A DNA stretch of 49,468 nucleotides from assembly GCF_014656075.1 (NCBI RefSeq), contig NZ_BNBS01000059.1:1-49468 (forward strand), written 5' to 3'. Of this stretch, positions 24,715 to 32,713 are shown piece by piece (positions within the stretch are counted from its first letter, which is position 1; every line of letters begins with the position of its first letter). The DNA is from Streptomyces hydrogenans (GTDB taxonomy: Bacteria; Actinomycetota; Actinomycetes; Streptomycetales; Streptomycetaceae). Under the pieces are notes generated by a model that made no database searches, was not told the origin of the DNA, and was given only the letters and a program-made list of their open reading frames with translations. The translations under genes and the position numbers were made by a program.

Positions 24715-26499
24715 TCACGCCTCCTTCGGTTCGACGGAGCTGGCGGAGGTGGCACGGCGGGAGCGGCGCAGCGGCGGCTTGGCACCGAGACGCTTCGGGT
24801 CCAGACCGGACCACTTGTGGCCGTTGCCGAAGAACTTCGTACGGGCGAGCAGCGTCATCACCGGCTTGGTGAAGAGGAACACCACGACGACGTCGAGCAG
24901 GGTGGTGAGGCCGAGCGTGAACGCGAAGCCCTGGACCTTGCCGACGGTGACGACGAAGAGCACCGCGGCGGCGAGGAACGACACGAAGTCGGAGACCAGG
25001 ATGGTGCGACGGGCCCGCGGCCAGGCGCGCTCGACGGCCGGACGCAGGGTGCGGCCCTCGCGGATCTCGTCGCGGATGCGCTCGAAGTACACGATGAACG
25101 AGTCGGCGGTGATGCCGATGGCGACGATGGCGCCGCAGACGGCCGGCAGGTTCAGCGCGAAGCCGATGGCCGGGCCGAGCAGGGCCATGATCACGTAGGT
25201 GAGCAGGGCGGAGACGCCGAGGCTGAGGATCGCGATGAACGACAGGCCGCGGTAGTAGACCACCAGGTAGATGATGACCAGCGCGAGACCGATGGCGCCG
25301 GCGATCAGACCGGCCTCCAGCTGCTCGCCGCCGAGGGCGGCGGTGACGGTGTCGACGCTCTGGGTGTCGAAGGTGAGCGGGAGGGCGCCGTAGGACAGGA
25401 TGTTGCCGAGGTCCTGGGCGGACTGCTGGTTGAAGTTGCCCGAGATCTCCGCGCTGGCGCTCAGCGTCTGGCGGACCGAGGGGGCCGAGACGACGTTTCC
25501 GTCGAGGACGATCGCGAAGCGGTTCTGCGGGTCGGCCTGCTGGGAGAGCTTGCTCGTGATGGCCTGGAACTTCTTCGACCCGGCCTCCGTGAAGTCCATG
25601 GTCACGATCCACATGCCGCGCTGCTGGTCGAGGACGCCCTTGGCGTCGTCGACGTCACGGCCCTCGACCTCGGCGGGGCCGAGCAGGTACTTCGACCAGA
25701 CGCCGGGGGCGTCCTCGCCGCAGGCCACGGTGGTGTCGGACGGCTTGACGCCCTGGCCGACGGCGGCGCGCTGCTTCGGGTCCAGGCAGTTCAGCGTGGC
25801 GAACTTCTGCTGGAGGGCGGCGGTCGCGGCGTCCGGGGTCGGGGTCGCCTGCGGGGTGCCGCTCGCCTTCGGGGTGGCGCTCGCCTTCGGCGTGCCGGAG
25901 GCGCTGCCGGTGGGGGTGGGCGTCCCGGTGGCGTTCGGGGCCTTGAGGGCCTCGGAGAGCGCGCGGCCCTGGGTGGAGGCGGTGGCGGTCGGCGTGGCCG
26001 ACTTCTTGCCGTCCGTGGAGGCGGACGCGGAGGGCTTCGGCGTGCCGGTGCCGGCCGAGGAGTCGGCGGTGGGCGCCTCCTGGGGCGCGGCGGCCGCGAC
26101 GGTGAGCACGGGCCGGAAGTAGAGCTGGGCGGTGGTGCCGACCTGCTCGCGGGCCTGCTTCTCGTTCGTCCCCTTGGGGATGTTGACGATGATGTTCTCG
26201 CGGCCCTGCGTCTGGACCTCGGCCTCGGAGACGCCGAGACCGTTGACACGCCGCTCGATGATGCCCACGGCCGTGTTCATGTTGGTCTCGTTGACCGCGG
26301 ACTCCTGGCCGGGCTCAGCCTTGGCCTTGAGCGTGATCGACGTGCCGCCGGCGAGGTCGATGCCGAGGCGCGGGGTGGTGTGCCCCGACCAGAACATGCC
26401 GCCGGTGAGCGCGACCATGGCGATCAGAATGAAAGCCAGGGCGCGCCCAGGCCGGCTCTGTCCCCCCGCCGGCCCTCGGCCCTTCTTCGGTGCTGCCAC
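24715..26499 (-). CDS. secD: Protein translocase subunit SecD
   Basis: SecD is the larger RND-type partner of SecF. The product is 594 aa from the GTG at 26499, with GGGAG 9 nt upstream. The TTG at 26520 is an alternative but lies upstream of that Shine-Dalgarno. Membrane helix 1 is at about 19-36, then TPRLGIDLAGGTSITL (SecD signature). The periplasmic-side P1 domain carries an insertion of about 90 residues (136-227) made mostly of Ala, Thr, Pro and Ser. The C-terminal half has five membrane helices with TADSFIVYFERIRDEIREG. The insertion is discussed as a finding. Confidence 0.95.
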   Translation of the reverse strand: MAAPKKGRGPAGGQSRPGRALAFILIAMVALTGGMFWSGHTTPRLGIDLAGGTSITLKAKAEPGQESAVNETNMNTAVGIIERRVNGLGVSEAEVQTQGRENIIVNIPKGTNEKQAREQVGTTAQLYFRPVLTVAAAAPQEAPTADSSAGTGTPKPSASASTDGKKSATPTATASTQGRALSEALKAPNATGTPTPTGSASGTPKASATPKASGTPQATPTPDAATAALQQKFATLNCLDPKQRAAVGQGVKPSDTTVACGEDAPGVWSKYLLGPAEVEGRDVDDAKGVLDQQRGMWIVTMDFTEAGSKKFQAITSKLSQQADPQNRFAIVLDGNVVSAPSVRQTLSASAEISGNFNQQSAQDLGNILSYGALPLTFDTQSVDTVTAALGGEQLEAGLIAGAIGLALVIIYLVVYYRGLSFIAILSLGVSALLTYVIMALLGPAIGFALNLPAVCGAIVAIGITADSFIVYFERIRDEIREGRTLRPAVERAWPRARRTILVSDFVSFLAAAVLFVVTVGKVQGFAFTLGLTTLLDVVVVFLFTKPVMTLLARTKFFGNGHKWSGLDPKRLGAKPPLRRSRRATSASSVEPKEA

Positions 26500-26602
26500 C
26501 TGTCGTTTCTCCCTGTCCAAACCGTCCGGGCGCCGGGTGGGCGCACGGAGGCCACGAAGTATGTGTGGGGACCATCCCCCGCAGACGTCCGACCGTTCCC
26601 GG

Positions 26603-26632
26603 CCGCGGCCCCGCCGGTGGGCGTGGCCGCGG
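26603..26632 (-). terminator. Possible attenuating hairpin between yajC and secD
   Basis: CCGCGGCC (26603-26610) and GGCCGCGG (26625-26632) form an 8-bp stem 15 nt after the yajC stop, in the 147-nt yajC-secD gap. It may be a partial terminator or an mRNA stability element, since secD has no obvious promoter of its own. Confidence 0.35.
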
Positions 26633-26646
26633 TGCCCGGGTGCGAC

Positions 26647-27102
26647 TTACTTCGCCTCGGTCTCGCCGTCGGTCTTGCCGTCCTTCTCGACCTCGGCCTC
26701 GGCCGCGTCCGACTTCTTCGTCAGGTCGGCCTTGGGGGCCTCGTCGGCGGAGTCGGTCAGCGAGGAGGCGTCGTCCGGGACGACCGCGTCGGAGTCGGCG
26801 GCGCCGTCGTCCTCGGTGTCACCGTGGACGATCCGGTTGTACTCGGCGTCGTCGAGGACGGCGCCGATGGCGTTCTTCGCGTAGACGGCGTGAACGCCGG
26901 GCGCGACCTCCAGCAGGACGGCCTCGTCCTGGATCTCCTTGACGGTGGCGTACATTCCCCCGATCGTGCGTACGCCGGTGCCGGGCTGCATCTGGTTGCG
27001 CATCTCCGCCGCCTGTGCCTGCTTCTTCTTGGCAGAGCGGGTCATCAGGAACATCGCCCCGATGAGCACGATGAAGGGGAGGAGCATGCCGATGTTATTC
27101 AC
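26647..27102 (-). CDS. yajC: Preprotein translocase subunit YajC
   Basis: YajC is a small membrane component that associates with SecDF. The product is 151 aa. One membrane helix at about 4-22 (IGMLLPFIVLIGAMFLM) is followed by a basic segment. The conserved core has GTGVRTIGGMYATVKEI and VLLEVAPGVHAVYAKNAIGAV. The acidic tail of about 60 residues is rich in Asp, Glu, Ala and Lys and is longer than in E. coli. The start is GTG at 27102, preceded by GAAGGA. It is the first gene of yajC-secD-secF-apt. Confidence 0.94.
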   Translation of the reverse strand: MNNIGMLLPFIVLIGAMFLMTRSAKKKQAQAAEMRNQMQPGTGVRTIGGMYATVKEIQDEAVLLEVAPGVHAVYAKNAIGAVLDDAEYNRIVHGDTEDDGAADSDAVVPDDASSLTDSADEAPKADLTKKSDAAEAEVEKDGKTDGETEAK

Positions 27103-27190
27103 GGGACGGAAATCCTTCGCACGGTCACGGAGAACCCGCGGCCTGATCTTCGGGGGTGGGCACGCCGACCAGAAAGGGCGGCATCGGCGG

Positions 27191-27220
27191 AGTCTAGGCG
27201 AGTCCGCATCGATGGAACAA
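27191..27220 (-). promoter_or_regulatory. Candidate promoter of the yajC-secD-secF-apt unit
   Basis: On the minus strand TTGTTC (27220-27215) and TAGACT (27196-27191) are separated by 18 nt, a good SigA-type arrangement. The start of transcription would be near 27184, about 80 nt before the yajC GTG. Confidence 0.5.
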
Positions 27221-27289
27221 CGCCCAGCATGGCACCGTGGTTCCTCGTCGGGCGAGACTCCGCGCCGTCACCCACCCGTCACAGCGGCC

Positions 27290-28369
27290 TCAGGCGCCGA
27301 AGAGCCCCTGTTGTCCCGATCGCGCCCCCGCCGGGCCCGCTGCCTGCGGCGGAACCAGTCCGAGGTGGGCCCATGCCGCCGGAGTGGCCACCCGGCCACG
27401 GGGCGTACGCGCCAGCAGTCCCTCCCGTACGAGGAAGGGCTCGGCGACCTCCTCGACGGTCTCCCGCTCCTCCCCCACGGCGACCGCGAGGGTGGAGAGG
27501 CCGACCGGTCCGCCGCCGAAGAGCTTCAGCAGTGCTTCGAGGACCGCGCGGTCGAGGCGGTCGAGGCCGCGGCTGTCCACCTCGTACACCCCGAGGGCGG
27601 CGCCCGCGATCTCGCGGGTGATCACTCCGTCGGCCCTGACCTGGGCGTAGTCGCGGACGCGGCGCAGCAGCCGGTTGGCGATGCGGGGGGTGCCGCGGGA
27701 GCGGCCGGCGATCTCGGCGGCGCCGGCGGGGTCGATCTCCACGTCGAGGAGTCCGGCGGAGCGGGTGACGACCCGCTCCAGCTCGTGCGGCTCGTAGAAC
27801 TCCATGTGGGCGGTGAAGCCGAAGCGGTCGCGGAGCGGGGGCGGCAGCAGGCCGGCCCGGGTGGTGGCGCCGACCAGGGTGAAGGGCGGCAGGTCCAGGG
27901 GGATGGCGGTGGCGCCGGGGCCCTTGCCGACGATGACGTCGACGCGGAAGTCCTCCATCGCCATGTAGAGCATCTCCTCGGCGGGCCGGGACATCCGGTG
28001 GATCTCGTCGAGGAAGAGGATCTCGCCCTCCTGGAGGGAGGAGAGGATCGCGGCGAGGTCGCCGGCGTGCTGGATGGCGGGACCGGAGGTGATCCTGATC
28101 GGCGCGTTCATCTCCGCGGCGATGATCATCGACAGGGTGGTCTTGCCGAGGCCGGGGGCGCCGGAGAGCAGCACGTGGTCGGCGGTGGCGCCGCGCTGGC
28201 GGGCGGCCTTGAGGACGAGGTCGAGCTGCTGGCGGACCTTCTCCTGGCCGATGAACTCGCCGAGGTCCTTGGGGCGCAGGGCGGCCTCGACGGCCTGGTC
28301 GTCGCCCTCGGCGGCGGCGCCGACGATCCGCTCCTCGTGGGCGGATGCCGTCTCGTCGTCCCAGTTCAC
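27290..28369 (-). CDS. ruvB: Holliday junction branch migration ATPase RuvB
   Basis: RuvB is the AAA+ motor that drives branch migration with RuvA. The product is 359 aa from the GTG at 28369, preceded by AAGGAAG. Walker A GAPGLGKTT is at 70-78 and Walker B LFLDEIHRM includes Asp121 and Glu122. Sensor and Arg-finger region GATTRAGLLPPPLRDRFG follows, and the winged-helix C-terminus has GGGPVGLSTLA and TPRGRVATPAAWAHLGL. It lies 38 nt from ruvA and is transcribed last in ruvC-ruvA-ruvB. The region downstream up to yajC shows no strong hairpin. Confidence 0.97.
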   Translation of the reverse strand: MNWDDETASAHEERIVGAAAEGDDQAVEAALRPKDLGEFIGQEKVRQQLDLVLKAARQRGATADHVLLSGAPGLGKTTLSMIIAAEMNAPIRITSGPAIQHAGDLAAILSSLQEGEILFLDEIHRMSRPAEEMLYMAMEDFRVDVIVGKGPGATAIPLDLPPFTLVGATTRAGLLPPPLRDRFGFTAHMEFYEPHELERVVTRSAGLLDVEIDPAGAAEIAGRSRGTPRIANRLLRRVRDYAQVRADGVITREIAGAALGVYEVDSRGLDRLDRAVLEALLKLFGGGPVGLSTLAVAVGEERETVEEVAEPFLVREGLLARTPRGRVATPAAWAHLGLVPPQAAGPAGARSGQQGLFGA

Positions 28370-28407
28370 GGTGGTGTCTTCCTTCGTACGGGAGGGGCTG
28401 CGGGCGG

Positions 28408-29040
28408 TCAGCGGGCGCGGTTGAGCGTCTGCAGGGCGGCGCGCAGCAGCTGCGGCACGGGCGCGGAGCCGGTCTCGGCGAGCGCGGCCTCGGCCTGCGG
28501 GGTGACGGCGGCGACGGCCTCCTCGGCCTCGCGGCTCGCGTAGCCGAGCCCGACGAGGGCGGCGGCGAGCTGCTCGGTCCAGGGGGCGGGTCCGGCGGCG
28601 ACGGCGCGCTGCTGGCCGACGAGGCCGCTGCTGCCGAGCGGCTGTCCGAGCTTGTCCTTCAGCTCCAGGAGGAGTTTCTGGGCGCCCTTCTTGCCGATGC
28701 CGGGGACGGCGGTGAGGGCCTTCTCGTCGCCGGTGGAGACGGCGAGGCGCAGCGCGTCCGGGCTGTGCACGCCGAGCATGGCCTGGGCCAGCCGGGGGCC
28801 GACGCCGCTGGCGGTCTGGAGCAGCTCGAAGACCTGGCGCTCGTCGTCGTCCGCGAAGCCGTAGAGGGTGAGCGAGTCCTCGCGCACGACGAGGGAGGTG
28901 GCGAGCCGGGCGTGCTCGCCGAGGCGGAGGCCGGCCAGGGTGTTCGGCGTGCACTGGACGGCCATGCCGACCCCGCCGACCTCGACGACGGCGGTCGTGG
29001 GGGCGAGGGCGGCCACCGGGCCGCTGACGAAGGCGATCAT
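28408..29040 (-). CDS. ruvA: Holliday junction DNA helicase subunit RuvA
   Basis: RuvA tetramers hold Holliday junctions for RuvB. The product is 210 aa. The N-terminal OB-fold begins MIAFVSGPVAALAPTTAVVEVGG. The helix-hairpin-helix region has TASGVGPRLAQAML and AVPGIGKKGAQKLLLEL. A flexible linker leads to the C-terminal RuvB-binding domain (ALVGLGYASREAEEAV). The ATG at 29040 overlaps the ruvC stop by 4 nt (ATGA). Confidence 0.96.
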   Translation of the reverse strand: MIAFVSGPVAALAPTTAVVEVGGVGMAVQCTPNTLAGLRLGEHARLATSLVVREDSLTLYGFADDDERQVFELLQTASGVGPRLAQAMLGVHSPDALRLAVSTGDEKALTAVPGIGKKGAQKLLLELKDKLGQPLGSSGLVGQQRAVAAGPAPWTEQLAAALVGLGYASREAEEAVAAVTPQAEAALAETGSAPVPQLLRAALQTLNRAR

Positions 29041-29594
29041 GACGTGCGGCCTTTCGGGGCGTGCAGGGCGACGGCCTGCTGGAGGCGGTTCTGGGCGACG
29101 GCCTGCTGGAGGCGGTTCTGCGCGGGGGCGCGCCAGATGTGGCAGATGGCGAGGGCGAGGGCGTCGGCGGCGTCGGCCGGCTTGGGCGGGGCGGACAGCC
29201 GGAGCAGCCGGGTGACCATGGCACCGACCTGGGCCTTGTCGGCGCGGCCGGAGCCGGTGACGGCGGCCTTGACCTCGCTGGGGGTGTGCAGGGCGACGGG
29301 GATGCCGCGCCGGGAGGCGCAGAGCATGGCGACGGCGCTGGCCTGGGCGGTGCCCATCACCGTCCGCACGTTGTGCTGGCTGAACACCCGCTCGACGGCG
29401 ACCAGTTCGGGCTGGAAGCGGTCGATCCACTCCTCGATGCCGCGCTCGATGCCGACGAGCCGGGGACCGATGTCGGCGTCGGCCGGGGTGCGGACCACGC
29501 CGACCCCGAGCATGGTGAGCGGCCGTCCGGCGACGCCTTCGACCACGCCGACGCCACACCGGGTCAGCCCCGGGTCAACCCCCAGTACGCGCAC
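29037..29594 (-). CDS. ruvC: Crossover junction endodeoxyribonuclease RuvC
   Basis: RuvC resolves Holliday junctions by paired nicks. The product is 185 aa from the GTG at 29594, with GGAGGGG close upstream. Catalytic acidic residues are all in place: Asp7 in GVDPGL, Glu68 in VAVERVF, and Asp141 and Asp144 in DAADALALAICH. Residues 158-175 are an exact 9-residue duplication (AQNRLQQAV twice) in the C-terminal tail beyond the catalytic core, produced by a 27-nt tandem repeat. The catalytic domain is unaffected. Confidence 0.96.
   Translation of the reverse strand: MRVLGVDPGLTRCGVGVVEGVAGRPLTMLGVGVVRTPADADIGPRLVGIERGIEEWIDRFQPELVAVERVFSQHNVRTVMGTAQASAVAMLCASRRGIPVALHTPSEVKAAVTGSGRADKAQVGAMVTRLLRLSAPPKPADAADALALAICHIWRAPAQNRLQQAVAQNRLQQAVALHAPKGRTS
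29066..29119 (-). repeat. 27-nt perfect tandem duplication inside ruvC
   Basis: Positions 29066-29092 and 29093-29119 are identical 27-nt units, in frame. Each encodes 9 residues of the RuvC C-terminal tail. The exact identity at the DNA level suggests a recent slippage or duplication event. Confidence 0.92.
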
Positions 29595-29648
29595 GCCGCC
29601 CCTCCGTTCGATCGGCTATTCGTGCAGGCTATCGGCTGCCACCGACAA

Positions 29649-29689
29649 CGCAGCGGGCCGACGGGGTGTGTCCCCGTCGGCCCGCTGCG
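29649..29689 (-). terminator. Terminator downstream of the yebC-family gene
   Basis: Perfect 18-bp arms (29649-29666 and 29672-29689) enclose the loop TGTGT, 14 nt after the stop codon at 29703. It separates this gene from ruvC. Confidence 0.9.
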
Positions 29690-29702
29690 CGGAAGGTCGC
29701 GA

Positions 29703-30455
29703 TCAGGCGTCGATCTTCTCCATGACCTCGTCGCTGACGTCGAAGTTGGCGAAGACGTTCTGCACGTCGTCGCTGTCCTCCAGGGCGTCGATCAGCTTGA
29801 AGATCTTGCGCGCGCCCTCTTCGTCGAGCTCGACCTGCATGGTCGGGACGAAGTTGGAGTCGGCGGAGTCGTAGTCGAAGCCGGCCTCCTGGAGCGCGGT
29901 GCGGACCGCGACCAGGTCGGTGGCCTCGCTGATGACCTCGAAGGACTCGCCGAGGTCGTTGACCTCCTCGGCGCCCGCGTCGAGCACGACCTCCAGGACG
30001 TCGTCCTCGCTCCGCTCGCCCTTGGGGAGCACGACGACGCCCTTGCGGTTGAACAGGTAAGAGACGGAGCCCGGGTCGGCCATGGAGCCGCCGTTGCGGG
30101 TCATGGCCACGCGCACGTCGGAGGCGGCGCGGTTGCGGTTGTCGGTGAGGCACTCGATGAGGACCGCGACACCGTTCGGGCCGTAGCCCTCGTACATGAT
30201 CGTCTCGTAGTCGGCGCCACCGGCCTCGAGACCGGCGCCGCGCTTGAGCGCGGAGTCGATGTTCTTGTTCGGGACCGACTGCTTCTTCGCCTTCTGGACG
30301 GCGTCGAAGAGCGTCGGGTTGCCGTCCAGGTCGGCGCCGCCGGTGCGGGCCGCGACCTCGATGTTCTTGATCAGCTTCGCGAAGAGCTTGCCGCGCTTGG
30401 CGTCGATCACGGCCTTCTTGTGCTTCGTCGTAGCCCATTTAGAGTGGCCGGACAT
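29703..30455 (-). CDS. YebC/PmpR family protein (TACO1-like)
   Basis: The product is 250 aa, full length for the family. It opens with the signature MSGHSKWATTKHKKAVIDAKRGK and includes GGADYETIMYEGYGPNG, IECLTDNRNRAASDVR and NGGSMADPGSVSYLF. Family members have been described as transcription regulators and, more recently, as helpers of translation through poly-proline stretches; which applies here is not shown by sequence. It lies between pdxT and ruvC, the conserved actinobacterial position, and has its own strong terminator. Confidence 0.94.
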   Translation of the reverse strand: MSGHSKWATTKHKKAVIDAKRGKLFAKLIKNIEVAARTGGADLDGNPTLFDAVQKAKKQSVPNKNIDSALKRGAGLEAGGADYETIMYEGYGPNGVAVLIECLTDNRNRAASDVRVAMTRNGGSMADPGSVSYLFNRKGVVVLPKGERSEDDVLEVVLDAGAEEVNDLGESFEVISEATDLVAVRTALQEAGFDYDSADSNFVPTMQVELDEEGARKIFKLIDALEDSDDVQNVFANFDVSDEVMEKIDA

Positions 30456-30498
30456 CTGCCTGTCTCCTTCGCGTAACCAACTTCTTGAACGAACCCCA

Positions 30499-30517
30499 GC
30501 GATCCTACCGGGATCGC
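30499..30517 (-). terminator. Short hairpin after pdxT
   Basis: GCGATCC (30499-30505) and GGATCGC (30511-30517) form a 7-bp stem with a 5-nt loop immediately after the pdxT stop. On the minus strand it is followed by TTCGTTC. It is a modest terminator candidate in the 63-nt gap before the yebC-family gene. Confidence 0.45.
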
Positions 30518-30518
30518 G

Positions 30519-31109
30519 TCACCGTTCGGCGCGCACCATGTCCACGAAGAGCTCGTGGATGCGGTGGTCCCCGGTGAGTTCGGGGTGGAAGGAAGTGGCG
30601 AGGACCTTGCCCTGGCGGACGGCGACGACGTGGCCCTCGTGCTCGGCGAGCACCTCGACCCCGGCGCCGACCGACTCGACCCACGGGGCGCGGATGAAGA
30701 CGCCCTCGACGGGGGTGTCGATCCCGGTGACGGTGACTCCGGCCTCGAAGGACTCGTTCTGCCGCCCGAAGGCGTTCCGGCGGACGATCATGTCGATGCC
30801 GCCGAAGGTCTCCTGGCCCGAGCGCGGGTCGAGGATCTTGTCGGCGAGCATGATCATTCCGGCGCAGGTGCCGTACACGGGCAGGCCCGCGGCGATCCGC
30901 TCGCGGATCGGCTCCATGAGGCCGAAGAGCACGGCCAGCTTGGAGATGGTGGTGGACTCGCCACCGGGGAGGACCAGGCCGTCGACCTCGGCGAGTTCTT
31001 CGGGACGCCGGACCGGCCTGGCCACGGCGTCCGCCGCGGCCAGGGCGATCAGGTGCTCCCGTACGTCGCCCTGGAGGGCCAGGACTCCGATCACGGGGGT
31101 GCTGCTCAT
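30519..31109 (-). CDS. pdxT: Pyridoxal 5'-phosphate synthase glutaminase subunit PdxT
   Basis: PdxT hydrolyses glutamine and channels ammonia to PdxS. The product is 196 aa. IGVLALQGDVREH, LVLPGGEST, the nucleophile Cys82 in YGTCAGMI and the His/Glu pair in SFHPELTGD complete the class I glutaminase triad. The ATG at 31109 lies 6 nt after pdxS, so the two are co-transcribed and co-translated in stoichiometric proximity. Confidence 0.95.
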   Translation of the reverse strand: MSSTPVIGVLALQGDVREHLIALAAADAVARPVRRPEELAEVDGLVLPGGESTTISKLAVLFGLMEPIRERIAAGLPVYGTCAGMIMLADKILDPRSGQETFGGIDMIVRRNAFGRQNESFEAGVTVTGIDTPVEGVFIRAPWVESVGAGVEVLAEHEGHVVAVRQGKVLATSFHPELTGDHRIHELFVDMVRAER

Positions 31110-31115
31110 CGGTGC

Positions 31116-32024
31116 TTACCAGCCCCGGTTGGCGTAGCGCTCGGACTCGGGGAGGGTGTCGCAGTTGATGCCGACCATGGCCTCGCCCAGGTTGCGGGAG
31201 GCGTCCGCGATGACCTTCGGGTCGTCGTAGAAGGTGGTGGCCTTCACGATGGCGGCGGCGCGCTTGGCCGGGTCGCCCGACTTGAAGATGCCGGAGCCGA
31301 CGAAGACGCCCTCGGCGCCGAGCTGGCGCATCAGCGCGGCGTCGGCGGGGGTGGCGACGCCACCGGCGGAGAACAGGACCACGGGGAGCTTGCCGAGCTC
31401 GGCGACCTCCTTGACGAGCTCGTACGGGGCGCGCAGGTCCTTGGCGGCGGCGAACAGCTCGTTGTTGTCGAAGCCGCGCAGCTTGGCGATCTCGTTCTTG
31501 ATCTGGCGCAGGTGGCGGACGGCCTCGACGACGTTGCCGGTGCCGGCCTCGCCCTTGGAGCGGATCATGGCCGCGCCCTCGGCGATGCGGCGCAGGGCCT
31601 CGCCCAGGTTGGTGGCGCCACAGACGAAGGGGGTCGTGAAGGCCCACTTGTCGGAGTGGTTGATCTCGTCGGCCGGGGTGAGGACCTCGGACTCGTCGAT
31701 GTAGTCGACGCCGAGGGACTGGAGGACCTGGGCCTCGACGAAGTGGCCGATGCGGGACTTGGCCATCACCGGGATGGAGACCGCGCCGATGATCTCCTCG
31801 ATCATGTTCGGGTCGGACATGCGGGCCACGCCGCCGTCCTTGCGGATGTCCGCGGGGACCCGCTCCAGGGCCATGACGGCGACGGCGCCGGCGTCCTCGG
31901 CGATCTTCGCCTGCTCGGCGTTGACCACGTCCATGATCACGCCGCCCTTGAGCTGCTCGGCCATGCCGCGCTTGACGCGCGCGGTGCCGGTCTCGGGGGA
32001 CTGGGGGGTGGTGGAGCTGGACAC
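31116..32024 (-). CDS. pdxS: Pyridoxal 5'-phosphate synthase subunit PdxS
   Basis: PdxS condenses ribose 5-phosphate, glyceraldehyde 3-phosphate and ammonia into PLP. The product is 302 aa. It has GTARVKRGMAEQLKGGVIMD (Asp32), Lys89 in VMAKSRIGH (Schiff-base lysine) and the second lysine in IRSKGEAGTGN. The GTG at 32024 has GAGG about 6 nt upstream; a longer frame extends into the promoter region and is unlikely. It heads the pdxS-pdxT pair. Confidence 0.96.
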   Translation of the reverse strand: MSSSTTPQSPETGTARVKRGMAEQLKGGVIMDVVNAEQAKIAEDAGAVAVMALERVPADIRKDGGVARMSDPNMIEEIIGAVSIPVMAKSRIGHFVEAQVLQSLGVDYIDESEVLTPADEINHSDKWAFTTPFVCGATNLGEALRRIAEGAAMIRSKGEAGTGNVVEAVRHLRQIKNEIAKLRGFDNNELFAAAKDLRAPYELVKEVAELGKLPVVLFSAGGVATPADAALMRQLGAEGVFVGSGIFKSGDPAKRAAAIVKATTFYDDPKVIADASRNLGEAMVGINCDTLPESERYANRGW

Positions 32025-32083
32025 GGGAACCTCACTCGTGACAACGGGTTCAACGGGACGTTGACGACTAGAGCGAGGAAACA

Positions 32084-32100
32084 GTCCACGAGCGGTCCAC
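32084..32100 (-). promoter_or_regulatory. Direct repeat upstream of pdxS, candidate PdxR-type operator
   Basis: On the minus strand GTGGAC occurs twice (32100-32095 and 32089-32084), with an 11-nt period, about one helical turn. MocR/PdxR regulators of pdxST use direct repeats containing GTGG in other Actinobacteria and Firmicutes. No pdxR-like gene is present in this window, so the assignment is inference. Confidence 0.35.
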
Positions 32101-32159
32101 AGCAAGGGCCAATGCGCAGGCTGTGGATCCTTTTCGCGGAAATCCGAGGCCGGAACGGC

Positions 32160-32702
32160 TCAGGAGGGACGATCGGCCAGGGCCACCGGCGGTTCGTCGT
32201 CCATTTCGAAGGCCATCGGGAAGGGCGCGTGGCCCGCGAGACGGAACCAGCGGACCTTGCGGTGGCGGCGCAGGGCGCGGGCGGCCCGGACCGCGTCGTT
32301 GTGGAAGCGGCGGGCCATGGGGACGCGGCGGACGGCCGCGGCCAGCTCCCCCGCCGCCTCCTCGCCGCCGGGCGCCTCCCGTACGAGTTCCACCTGCTCC
32401 GGCTCGCCGAAGACCGCGCGCAGGGCCTGGCTCAGCTCGCTCTCCGCGACCTCCCGGTGGTCCTCCTCGGCCTGCCGGGCGGCGTGCGCGGCCTCGTACA
32501 GGACGATCGAGGCGGCCGGGTCGAGGACGCCGGAGGTGGCCAGTTCCTGGGTGACCGAGGCCCGCCGCAGCAGCTGGGCGTCGAGCGCGGCGCGGGCGGC
32601 GTCGATGCGGGTGTGCAGCCGGTCGAGCCGTCCGGCGGTCCAGCTCAGGTAGACGCCGATGAAGATCAGCGCGACGACGGTCCAGATCAGGGTTTCGGTC
32701 AC
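32160..32702 (-). CDS. Small membrane-anchored helical protein, distantly LemA-like
   Basis: The product is 180 aa from the GTG at 32702. The N-terminal membrane helix (about 4-20, LIWTVVALIFIGVYLSW) is followed by RLDRLHTRIDAARAALDAQL, which resembles the NRVDEAWSQIDVQL-type start of LemA proteins. The rest is helical, with a basic patch (RALRRHRKVRWFRLAGH) near the C-terminus. The similarity is by eye and weak. No clear Shine-Dalgarno precedes the start. It lies 11 nt after the metallo-hydrolase gene, so the two are probably co-transcribed. Confidence 0.7.
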   Translation of the reverse strand: MTETLIWTVVALIFIGVYLSWTAGRLDRLHTRIDAARAALDAQLLRRASVTQELATSGVLDPAASIVLYEAAHAARQAEEDHREVAESELSQALRAVFGEPEQVELVREAPGGEEAAGELAAAVRRVPMARRFHNDAVRAARALRRHRKVRWFRLAGHAPFPMAFEMDDEPPVALADRPS

Positions 32703-32713
32703 GGGCGCACAGG

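Noticed and set aside
29595..29640. GTTCGA half-site in front of ruvC, considered as a LexA box
   Set aside because: Only one half is present; no second half at the right spacing.
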